A stretch of DNA of 15,367 nucleotides from positions 1-15,367 of the forward strand of contig DIEY01000031.1 of the NCBI GenBank assembly GCA_002418865.1. Reading direction: 5' to 3'. The notes beneath the pieces are model-generated. The model made no database searches, was not told the origin of the DNA, and saw only the letters and a list, made by a program, of their open reading frames with translations. Shown here in pieces: positions 7,035-14,075 of this stretch (its first letter is position 1; the number at the start of each line of letters is the position of its first letter). The translations under genes and the position numbers were made by a program. The stretch is from Bacteroidales bacterium UBA5762. GTDB taxonomy: Bacteria; Bacteroidota; Bacteroidia; Bacteroidales; TTA-H9.

Positions 7035-8549
7035 ATGAGCCCTGCTTTAGTTTTTGGAATTCTTGCAGCCTATTTCGCCATATTGATGATTGTAGCTGCG
7101 TTAACTTCAAAAAATACTTCTAATGCCACTTTTTTCATTGGGAACCATAAATCACCGTGGATTTTAGTGGCTTATGGAATGATTGGGGCCTCTCTTTCTG
7201 GTGTTTCGTTAATTTCAGTACCCGGTGAAGTAGGCAATAATGGATTTTCTTATTTTCAGTTTGTTCTTGGTTATCCTTTGGGTTATTTATTTATTGCTCT
7301 GATATTGATGCCCATATATTATCGTCTTGGGCTCATTTCTATATATTCCTATCTCCATCAACGCTTTGGGAATGTATCTTATCATACTGGGGCAGCCTTA
7401 TTCTTTATATCTCAATCATTAGGAGCTTCACTTCGTCTTTTCCTAGCAGCTTCAGTATTGCAAATGGCTTTTTTCGATGCCTTTGGCATTCCTTTTTTTG
7501 TAACTGTCATTATTATTCTTGCTCTTATTTGGGCTTATACCTATCGATCGGGTATCCGCACCATTGTTTGGACAGATACGCTTCAAACTACTCTGATGTT
7601 GGCAGCGGTTTTCTTTTCGGTTATAGCTATCGGTAAAGAAATGAATCTCGATTTACCTGGCCTAACTAGAACCATAGCCGAAAGCGATTATTCGAAAATA
7701 TTTAATTGGGATTGGCGCTCCAGCCAAAACTTCTTCAAACAATTCTTTTCGGGAGCCTTTATTTGTATTGTAATGACTGGCCTCGACCAGAATATGATGC
7801 AAAAAAACCTTACTTGCCCTAATATCAAGGATGCCCAGAAAAACATGATAACTTATAGCTTCATACTGATCCCTGTAAATTTGATTTTCTTATCTCTTGG
7901 TGCTCTTTTATTCCAATATGTTAATAGTAAAGGTTTGAATTTTCAAGATCCCTCTGGATTTTATTTCGATAAGGCAAGCGGCATCTATCGCAATACTGAT
8001 CAACTTTATCCTATGTTGGCTTTAAAATATTTCCCCAAGATCATCGGTATTAGCTTTCTATTAGGAATAGTTGCTGCTGCTCTTTCATCGGCCGATTCAG
8101 CTATTACTGCTTTAACCACCTCATTTTGTGTCGATTTTTTAAAAATAAAAGGAGAAGAAAACATTGCCACACGCCGTTGGGTACACCTTGGCGTATCGGC
8201 CTTAATGCTTGCTATCATAATGGCCTTTAAGGCCCTCAATGACAAAACAGTCATTAATGCTATCTATACAATTGCCGGTTATACTTACGGCCCTCTTCTG
8301 GGTTTGTTCATGTTCGGCCTTTTTACTCGCCGTAAACTAAAAGATGGGGTGAGCCCTTATATTGCCATTCTTATCCCTACCCTTTGCTATTTCATTAGCT
8401 CTAATTCAGTAAGATGGCTCAATGGATATACATTCGGTTATGAATTGCTGCTCCTCAATGGATTGCTTACTTTCTTTGCGCTCTGGATATTTTCAGAATC
8501 AGCCACTCATAACAAAAGTATCGTCCAACATAGTACTAAATTCTCATAA
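7035..8549 (+). CDS. Sodium:solute symporter (SSS family), possibly for amino sugars from peptidoglycan
   Basis: 504 residues, strongly hydrophobic, with about 13 predicted membrane helices in the LeuT-like SSS pattern. Family signatures visible include GASLSGVSLISVPGEVG near residues 52-68, the long conserved YPLGYLFIALILMPIYYRLG helix region, and SSADSAITALTTSFCVDFL from about residue 350, the serine-rich segment that forms part of the Na2 sodium site. The protein would couple sodium influx to solute uptake across the inner membrane. The start ATG lies 6 bp after the NamZ stop codon, so the two form an operon. From that context the substrate is probably N-acetylmuramic acid or a related muropeptide sugar; a sugar or monocarboxylate cannot be excluded from sequence. 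No kinase or MurQ-like etherase lies in the window. Confidence 0.88.
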   Translation: MSPALVFGILAAYFAILMIVAALTSKNTSNATFFIGNHKSPWILVAYGMIGASLSGVSLISVPGEVGNNGFSYFQFVLGYPLGYLFIALILMPIYYRLGLISIYSYLHQRFGNVSYHTGAALFFISQSLGASLRLFLAASVLQMAFFDAFGIPFFVTVIIILALIWAYTYRSGIRTIVWTDTLQTTLMLAAVFFSVIAIGKEMNLDLPGLTRTIAESDYSKIFNWDWRSSQNFFKQFFSGAFICIVMTGLDQNMMQKNLTCPNIKDAQKNMITYSFILIPVNLIFLSLGALLFQYVNSKGLNFQDPSGFYFDKASGIYRNTDQLYPMLALKYFPKIIGISFLLGIVAAALSSADSAITALTTSFCVDFLKIKGEENIATRRWVHLGVSALMLAIIMAFKALNDKTVINAIYTIAGYTYGPLLGLFMFGLFTRRKLKDGVSPYIAILIPTLCYFISSNSVRWLNGYTFGYELLLLNGLLTFFALWIFSESATHNKSIVQHSTKFS

Positions 8550-8576
8550 CTAAACTAACCTAACAGTTTAGTTTTT
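8548..8576 (+). terminator. AT-rich hairpin terminator overlapping the symporter stop codon
   Basis: A perfect 8-bp inverted repeat, AACTAAAC (8548-8555) and GTTTAGTT (8566-8573), has a 10-nt loop and ends in five T. The stem is weak because it is AT-rich, and it begins inside the TAA stop codon, but position and T-run fit an intrinsic terminator. Confidence 0.55.
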
Positions 8577-9079
8577 CAATCGATGCTTTTCCTCCATCAC
8601 TCAAAGAAATATTTATCAGTGTGAAACGGATAAATAATATTTCAAATCAAAATATATTTCGAAAAACAACCATCTTGACTAACCATTTTTTAAAAAATAA
8701 TATTTGAAAACATTTTCTAAATATTGATGAAGAAAATGACGTAGAATAAAAACTCCATTTTGAAAAACAAATGATAAGTCTATTCTAAAATTCTTATATT
8801 TTCGATGCTTATTCGAACGATGGCCAACATTCCACTTCAATATTTCAACAGGAAATAAATAATGGCCTGAATTATTTACCCAACTGAGGAAATTCGATTA
8901 AACTTTCATTAGGCAATAAAAAAAGTTAGAATTCCATCAATAAGCTAAAATATTGATACAATTAATCTTAAGAAAAATAATTAAATTTTTCTTAAGAAAA
9001 TGACTTTCATTTGATAAAATTTCATTTCTTTACAGAAAAATCAACCTCGAATATCAGACCATCAAAACCTAAACCTATT
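8577..9079. other. AT-rich spacer upstream of the envelope locus; no gene seen
   Basis: About 500 bp of very AT-rich sequence. I found no credible coding frame and no exact TAnnTTTG box placed to drive the gene at 9080. A frame extending upstream of 9080 starts only from a TTG at 9011 and adds 23 low-complexity residues before a clear signal peptide, so I treat 9011-9079 as leader. The notable element is the inverted repeat listed separately. Confidence 0.5.
8967..8996. repeat. 30-bp perfect inverted repeat (12-bp arms)
   Basis: CTTAAGAAAAAT at 8967-8978 is the exact reverse complement of 8985-8996, with a 6-nt AT loop. It lies 83 bp upstream of the first gene of the envelope locus. It could be an operator, an RNA hairpin in the leader, or a weak bidirectional terminator. 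Confidence 0.6.
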
Positions 9080-10750
9080 ATGCATTCAAAATTATTATTT
9101 TTCATGGCCACATCATTAGTGGCCTGTACGAGTATTATGGCTCAGAACATCGATAAGCCAAAAGCAATATCATCGACCTACGACAGAAGTTCTCTAACCT
9201 GTTTGTACATGAAATTTCCTGGCGAAAATCATGCAACGGAAATCGCCTCAAAATTCCCACAAATCGCTTTCTCGGATAAATATTACAACAACAACCTCCA
9301 AAACTTAATTATAGAGGCGCCCTATTCCAGAACCAACACCGAAATTGTACCCGAAGAAGCCATTAAGGATTATCTAACAAAGCAAAAATTAGCCAAATCC
9401 ATTATTAGCGAATGGTATAATCGGAAAGAAGATGGAACCATGTCAATGGATCTTATCTTCGAAAGAGGCATGTTCAATGCGACTGATGCCGAATACATTA
9501 AGGCACAAACAACAAAAAGAGGTAATGCTTTATTGCAAGATTACGGCAACAGGCTTATCCAGCGTAGTTATATTTTAGTATTCGACTATGCCAATGTTAA
9601 AACCATGAGTGAAGCCAAAGTAACAGATCAACACGGCTGGCAAGCAACGGTTACTGCTTATTTATATAAGATCGATTTCAACGAAGAAATTCAAGCTGCT
9701 TTGTATGATTGTTGGATTTATCCTGAAGATAGTCCAGAAGTGAAAGCCGAAAAACTCCAAAAATTCGAACAACTCGAAATACCCATCGAATTTGTCGCAA
9801 AAACCACTCATTCGCTTAGTGCGTCGCAAGCTAACCCAAATACCCAACTGGGTAAACTTACCAAACAAAAATCGGATGATGAACTTTTGATGGAACTCGT
9901 TCAAAGCGGCTACGATGAAACCTTGTATTACCTCGAAAAAAAATACGAGGATTTTATGGTTAAGGCCACCATTTACAAGGTCAAACCTATTCAGGTCAAA
10001 ATTGGAAAGAAAGAAGGGCTTAAGTGCGATCACCGCTATTTTGTTTATGAATACGTATTTGATGAAAAAACTAATTCCATTAAACCCGTTTACCGAGGAG
10101 TAATTAGAGCCACTTCTAAAATTGCAGATAACCGTCAGGTTGCTACTGGCGAAATGCCTTCTTCTACTTTTTATCAAACTGCTGGACGAAAACTTCAAAC
10201 GGGTTATTTGGTCCGACAACAAAATGATATTGGAATAGAAATTTTAGCTGGATACGAAATGGGAGAAATTGGTGGACCTTATGGAAGGCTCGATTTCAGA
10301 CTTGGCCGATTCATTGGTCTTAGAGCCTTCTTTATCTATTTAGAAGGTGGTGGCCAACAAAAGGAATATGAATATTATTATCCATCTTATAGCTGGTCAA
10401 CCACGGAAGATGTTACTTTCTTACGTTATGGTGTGGGACTAGCCCAAGGATTGATGCTTACCAGAAATACTGAATTACGGCCTTATATTGGAATTGGTTT
10501 AGAATCAGCTTCGAGCGATGAAATTGATAATGCTGATGAAGGTAACCTCTCGACCATGTATCTGAAATTTGGAGGAAATTTGGCCATCAACGTTCGACAC
10601 AACATTCAACTAACGGGTGGGATAAGTTATTATGCACTCATCGGTAATGCAGGCAATAAGAATAATAGCGACCTCGGAATAAAATGGGATGAAATATTTC
10701 AAGACAGAAAAGGTCTCTCAGGTCTTGTAGGACTTAAAATCATGTTCTAA
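9080..10750 (+). CDS. Exported protein with FlgT-C-like domain and C-terminal outer-membrane beta-barrel
   Basis: 556 residues from ATG 9080, chosen because a signal sequence follows at once. Two readings of that signal exist: a lipobox LVAC with Cys16, or signal peptidase I cleavage after MAQ (residues 20-22). Residues ~25-290 contain a mixed alpha/beta region with no family I can name, including a charged stretch rich in Lys/Glu/Gln around ~220-290. Residues ~300-378 (KIGKKEGLKCDHRYFVYEY, then a G-V-I-R-A strand, ending LQTGYLVRQ) resemble the SH3-like C-terminal domain of FlgT, whose usual pattern is G-x-x-x-G-L-x-x-G-D, then G-x-I-x-V, then a final G-D/Y-x-V. From ~385 to the terminal phenylalanine, alternating glycine/aromatic strands indicate a small outer-membrane beta-barrel. 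First of five closely spaced genes, 18 bp before the next. The barrel call is good; the FlgT-like call is moderate. Confidence 0.75.
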   Translation: MHSKLLFFMATSLVACTSIMAQNIDKPKAISSTYDRSSLTCLYMKFPGENHATEIASKFPQIAFSDKYYNNNLQNLIIEAPYSRTNTEIVPEEAIKDYLTKQKLAKSIISEWYNRKEDGTMSMDLIFERGMFNATDAEYIKAQTTKRGNALLQDYGNRLIQRSYILVFDYANVKTMSEAKVTDQHGWQATVTAYLYKIDFNEEIQAALYDCWIYPEDSPEVKAEKLQKFEQLEIPIEFVAKTTHSLSASQANPNTQLGKLTKQKSDDELLMELVQSGYDETLYYLEKKYEDFMVKATIYKVKPIQVKIGKKEGLKCDHRYFVYEYVFDEKTNSIKPVYRGVIRATSKIADNRQVATGEMPSSTFYQTAGRKLQTGYLVRQQNDIGIEILAGYEMGEIGGPYGRLDFRLGRFIGLRAFFIYLEGGGQQKEYEYYYPSYSWSTTEDVTFLRYGVGLAQGLMLTRNTELRPYIGIGLESASSDEIDNADEGNLSTMYLKFGGNLAINVRHNIQLTGGISYYALIGNAGNKNNSDLGIKWDEIFQDRKGLSGLVGLKIMF

Positions 10751-10768
10751 CATAAATATAAACGGATA

Positions 10769-11290
10769 ATGCTTATGAAAACAAAAACTCTTGCATTAAT
10801 AGCCTTGGCCAGTTTGATGGTTATTACTGCCAATGCTCAATCGCGTAAGGAGCGTAAAATTCTTTACAGCAGCCAATACAATTACGAAATTGAACCTGTT
10901 GGAGTTGGCCAAGATGGTACAAAAGTATTTAAAGTATGGGGTTATGGGAAAGATGTTAATGCAGCGGTGATGAATGCCAAAGAAGCAGCAGTTGCTGCCT
11001 GTATTTTCAAAGGCTTGCCAGGTGGAGCCGGTTCGGCACCTACACCCGCAATTTGCTCACAACCTAATGCTGAGGTTACTTATGCCGATTATTTCGATGA
11101 ATTTTTCAAAATAGGAGGTAAATATCTTCAATACATTGCAGTAACCAACGACGGAGACCCTGCAGCCGAAGACCGCATAAAACTCAAAAAAGGATACAAG
11201 GTTGCCATCTATGTACAAGTAATGTACGATGCACTGCGCAAACAATTAGAAGCCGACGGCATTGCCCGCCGATTAGATTCTGGATTTTAA
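10769..11290 (+). CDS. Small exported protein with LPP20/FlgT-N-like GxG-alanine motif
   Basis: 173 residues. A signal peptide ends at ANAQ (residues 21-24); ATG at 10775 (third codon) is an equally good start and fits the usual MKTK beginning. The core motif VWGYGKDVNAAVMNAKEAAVAA (glycines 58 and 60, then regularly spaced alanines) resembles the beta-strand/turn/helix at the start of LPP20 and FlgT-N domains. It is followed by a Gly-rich, proline-containing loop and a C-terminal strand-helix unit, YKVAIYVQVMYDALRKQLE. The mature protein has two cysteines, at residues 78 and 96. It is spaced 18 bp from the previous gene and 15 bp from the next, so it is part of one operon. No enzymatic residues stand out; a structural or assembly role in the periplasm is inferred. 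I cannot assign it to a characterised family. Confidence 0.78.
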   Translation: MLMKTKTLALIALASLMVITANAQSRKERKILYSSQYNYEIEPVGVGQDGTKVFKVWGYGKDVNAAVMNAKEAAVAACIFKGLPGGAGSAPTPAICSQPNAEVTYADYFDEFFKIGGKYLQYIAVTNDGDPAAEDRIKLKKGYKVAIYVQVMYDALRKQLEADGIARRLDSGF

Positions 11291-11305
11291 AATCAAGATT
11301 GCCCT

Positions 11306-12265
11306 ATGAAAAAATTAACATTCACTTTTATTTTCATTCTCTTCGTTCTCACTGGATTTGGACAAGCAAAAAAACCAGTGCTCATGGTGGTTCCCAGCGA
11401 TCAATACTGCATTAGCCGGGGATATAAAATGGTTTTTCAGAACCAAGGCATGACACAAACTCTTCCAGATTACAAAACAGCTATGCAATCAGACCCAGAT
11501 TTGAGATTAGTTATTACCAAGATGGGCCAGATAATGGCCGATAGAGGATTCCCATTAAAAGATCTGGAACAGGAACTAAAAAATCTGGAACAGGAACGTG
11601 CCGAATCTTCTATGCTTACAAGCTCAAGCTCGGGTTCGGAAATGGCCGAAAGTCCAATAGATGCCTTAAAAAGGGTGGCTAAAGCCGATATCATTCTTGA
11701 TCTTGATTTCGATATTAAACGTCAAGGTCCTCAGAAATATATCGTATTCAATCTTAGGGGTTTGGATGCTTATACTGCTAAACAAGTGGCTGGTGTAGCA
11801 GGGGCAGGAAATCCTTCGGCAGCGGCCTCACCCGAACTTTTGCTCGAAGAAGCCGTCTTAAGTCACATGGATAATTTTAATGCTGGCCTTCAACGTCATT
11901 TCGACGATATGTTCGCCAATGGCCGTGAAGTTAAGGTGAAGATTAGGGTTTGGGCTAATTGGGGACAAAATCTCGAATCAGAATTCGGCCCAGAATCAAA
12001 AGAATTATCCGAAATCATCGATGACTGGTTCTTCGATAACTGCGTCCAAGGTCGTTTTAATCTTTCCGATGCTAGTGAAAACTTCATGAGATTTGAACAG
12101 GTAAGAATACCTATGATGCGGACAGACGAAAGAGGCCGTGAACGTGCTGTAGATACTCGTTCATTCGTGAGTGATTTACGTAAGTATCTCAGCGGAATGG
12201 GTATTACTTCCAAACTTTACCTCAGAGGTTTAGGAGAAGCATGGCTTATATTAGGAGAGAAATAA
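11306..12265 (+). CDS. Exported DUF6175-like protein
   Basis: 319 residues with a signal peptide (MKKLTFTFIFILFVLTGFGQ, likely cut after GFGQ). The mature start PVLMVVPSDQYC and the overall plan match what I remember of the Bacteroidota family annotated DUF6175, which has no known function. Residues ~35-95 carry VITKMGQIMADRGF, then a charged coiled-coil-like LKDLEQELKNLEQE and a serine-rich linker. The segment RVAKADIILDLDFDIK, followed by a FNLRGLDAYT strand, resembles the TolB-N/CsgG-like fold that places a short beta-strand after a conserved alanine-aspartate. The C-terminal third, with VKIRVWANWGQNLESE and WFFDNCVQGRF, is a further alpha/beta domain. Start codon 15 bp after the preceding stop; the next gene is 95 bp on. 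The DUF assignment is from memory and unverified. Confidence 0.75.
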   Translation: MKKLTFTFIFILFVLTGFGQAKKPVLMVVPSDQYCISRGYKMVFQNQGMTQTLPDYKTAMQSDPDLRLVITKMGQIMADRGFPLKDLEQELKNLEQERAESSMLTSSSSGSEMAESPIDALKRVAKADIILDLDFDIKRQGPQKYIVFNLRGLDAYTAKQVAGVAGAGNPSAAASPELLLEEAVLSHMDNFNAGLQRHFDDMFANGREVKVKIRVWANWGQNLESEFGPESKELSEIIDDWFFDNCVQGRFNLSDASENFMRFEQVRIPMMRTDERGRERAVDTRSFVSDLRKYLSGMGITSKLYLRGLGEAWLILGEK

Positions 12266-12360
12266 AGTGTGATAAACCTACCTGAAAATGACTCCACATA
12301 AAAAAGGATTTATCAGAATGGTTTTAAAACCCTTTACAGGATAACAAATAACGATATATA

Positions 12361-13332
12361 ATGAAACGAACAATTTTTATGATGATAGCATTCTACGGGC
12401 TTACTTTTAGCCTGAATGCACAAAATAATCTGGGAAAAACTGACGATTTGGGCAGATTGGCTATTGCAGCTATTGTTCCCGCTCAGGCAGAAGGAATACC
12501 CCCATCAGCCCATCAGCTTCTAGTCAACAAAATGGGACAAATTGCCGTCCAGAATGGATTAGGTGCTACGCCAGTTAATCCCAGATTTTGCATGATTCCT
12601 CTGGTTAATGTGCTTGAAAAAGAAATTACGCCTACCGCCCCCCCTATGCAAGCTTTAACCCTCGATATTACATTTTATATAGTGGATGCGCTTAGCCAAA
12701 ATATCTTTAGTCAAACTAGTATTCAGGCAAAAGGAGTAGGGCAAACCGAAGACAAAGCTTATATACAAGCCATTCGTGAGATCAATATAAAATCAGGTCA
12801 GTTCAAGGGCTTTGTGGAAAGAGGAAAGGAAAAGATCATCGAATTCTACAATTCACAGTGTGACGTTATACTTAAAAATGCACAAGCCTTAGCAGGACAA
12901 AAGCAATACGAAGAAGCTCTTTTCATTCTTCTCTCTGTTCCTGATGTTTGCCGTGAATGCTATGACAAATGTATGGACCTTTCTATCGACATCTACCAAC
13001 AATATGCTGACTATAAATGTACTGAATACTTGTCGGGTGCACGAGCTTCGTGGGCTAATATGGACGTAGATAGAGCCGCTGAATACCTTGGAAAAATAAC
13101 ACCTGACATGCAATGCTACAAAGAAGCTTCACAATTAGTCGACCAAATAACCCAGAAACAAATTGCCGATGGCGCAAATGTTTGGCAATTCAAAATGAAA
13201 AAATATGACGACTCCATAGAAAAAGACAAAATGATGATTCAAGCCGTTAAAGAAGTGGCCAAAAGCTGGGCTTATTGGGGCGCAGCACCCTATTTTAACT
13301 GGGACTGGAGCTGGATTTACACAAAAAAATAA
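12361..13332 (+). CDS. Cysteine-rich exported protein with CsgG/TolB-like N-terminal region
   Basis: 323 residues. The signal peptide ends at SLNAQ (~residues 17-21). Residues ~30-150 (LAIAAIVPAQ, LLVNKMGQIAVQNGLGAT, then AKGVGQTEDKAYIQAIREI) echo both the DUF6175-like neighbour (shared K-M-G-Q-I) and the GxG plus alanine pattern of the LPP20-like proteins in this locus. The C-terminal half is helical and TPR-like (QYEEALFILL, DVDRAAEYLGKI). It carries several cysteines, including C197, C200 and C204 in VCRECYDKC and others in SQCDVI, YKCTEYL and MQCYKE, which in the periplasm could form disulfides or bind metal. It ends in an aromatic tail, NWDWSWIYTKK. The gene lies 95 bp after the previous one and 55 bp before the lipoprotein gene, looser spacing than upstream but same strand. 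No known family is recognised. Confidence 0.75.
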   Translation: MKRTIFMMIAFYGLTFSLNAQNNLGKTDDLGRLAIAAIVPAQAEGIPPSAHQLLVNKMGQIAVQNGLGATPVNPRFCMIPLVNVLEKEITPTAPPMQALTLDITFYIVDALSQNIFSQTSIQAKGVGQTEDKAYIQAIREINIKSGQFKGFVERGKEKIIEFYNSQCDVILKNAQALAGQKQYEEALFILLSVPDVCRECYDKCMDLSIDIYQQYADYKCTEYLSGARASWANMDVDRAAEYLGKITPDMQCYKEASQLVDQITQKQIADGANVWQFKMKKYDDSIEKDKMMIQAVKEVAKSWAYWGAAPYFNWDWSWIYTKK

Positions 13333-13387
13333 CCTTTATTTATATAATCAATTTATCAACTAACAATTCACATTAAACTTAACAACT

Positions 13388-13966
13388 ATGAAAATGAAAA
13401 GTACGATTTTAGTGGCCGGTGTATTTCTTTTTGCCCTAACACTGGCCGGATGCAAGAGTTCCAAAAAAGCTGTAGATTCTACATTTGGCAAGGAAGTTAC
13501 AGTTCCTTGTAGCGATGAAGAGTTTCATACCGATTCCAAATACTTTAGGGGTACAGGCAATGGCATCAGCATTGATCTGAGTACGGCACGCAACAAAGCC
13601 AAAATGGACGCCAACACCAACCTGGCCCAAAGTATAAATACTACACTTAAATCCGTGTCAGAAAGATATGTAAACGAACGCCAATTTGATGCTAGTTCAG
13701 AGTTCGAACAAAAATTCGAACAGCTAACGCGCGAAGTAGTGAATCAGCAACTGAACAATGTAGAGGTGGCTTGCCATAAAACTACTCAGATGAAAGATGG
13801 CAAGTTTCAGGTATTCACTGCAGTTCAGGTTTCCAAAGATGAAGTTCTGAATAATATTGCTAACAGAATATCGAAGGATAAAAAACTTCAGGTTGACTAC
13901 GACAAAATGAAATTCGAACAAATCTTCAATGAAGAAATGAGCAAACTTGAAAGTGAGCGTCCCTAA
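13388..13966 (+). CDS. LPP20-family-like lipoprotein
   Basis: 192 residues with a clear lipoprotein signal: hydrophobic residues 6-20, lipobox LAGC with Cys22, followed by KSSKK. The mature protein has an LPP20-like core, KYFRGTGNGISIDLSTARNK with alanines repeating into the following helix (MDANTNLAQSI), a long amphipathic helix with QFDASSEFEQKFEQLTREVV, a strand with VEVACHK and another with FQVFTAVQVSKDEV, and a charged C-terminal helix. Helicobacter LPP20 and FlgT-type proteins with this fold are outer-membrane associated. Attachment to the inner leaflet of the outer membrane is inferred, as no acidic surface-export signal follows the lipidated cysteine. Start ATG 13388 is used; ATG 13394 is two codons on. 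The gene is followed by a strong terminator and appears to be the last of this operon. Confidence 0.82.
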   Translation: MKMKSTILVAGVFLFALTLAGCKSSKKAVDSTFGKEVTVPCSDEEFHTDSKYFRGTGNGISIDLSTARNKAKMDANTNLAQSINTTLKSVSERYVNERQFDASSEFEQKFEQLTREVVNQQLNNVEVACHKTTQMKDGKFQVFTAVQVSKDEVLNNIANRISKDKKLQVDYDKMKFEQIFNEEMSKLESERP

Positions 13967-13982
13967 ACCACTTTAAAACACC

Positions 13983-14030
13983 GAAAATCAGCAACTCACC
14001 CTGGGTTGCTGATTTTCCATTTTTATTTTT
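13983..14030 (+). terminator. Strong Rho-independent terminator after the LPP20-like gene
   Basis: A perfect 13-bp stem, GAAAATCAGCAAC (13983-13995) with its complement at 14005-14017, encloses a 9-nt loop and is followed by a T-rich tract (14020-14030). It lies 16 bp after the stop codon and ends the five-gene unit. Confidence 0.92.
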
Positions 14031-14075
14031 AGTTGGAAATTATATTTTGTTTGATTGTCGAAAATTAAATCTTCT

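Noticed and set aside
9011..9079. N-terminal extension of the first envelope-locus protein from a TTG at 9011
   Set aside because: The added 23 residues are low-complexity and precede a complete signal sequence beginning at ATG 9080, so the extension would bury the export signal.
9662..10222. 186-codon minus-strand open frame inside the first envelope-locus gene
   Set aside because: Its translation is low in recognisable structure and lies antisense to a protein with a clear signal peptide and barrel; it is a shadow of that gene.
12320..12331. 12-bp palindrome GGTTTTAAAACC between the DUF6175-like and cysteine-rich genes
   Set aside because: It is short, has no loop space for a hairpin and is not repeated nearby; chance in AT-rich DNA is a sufficient explanation.
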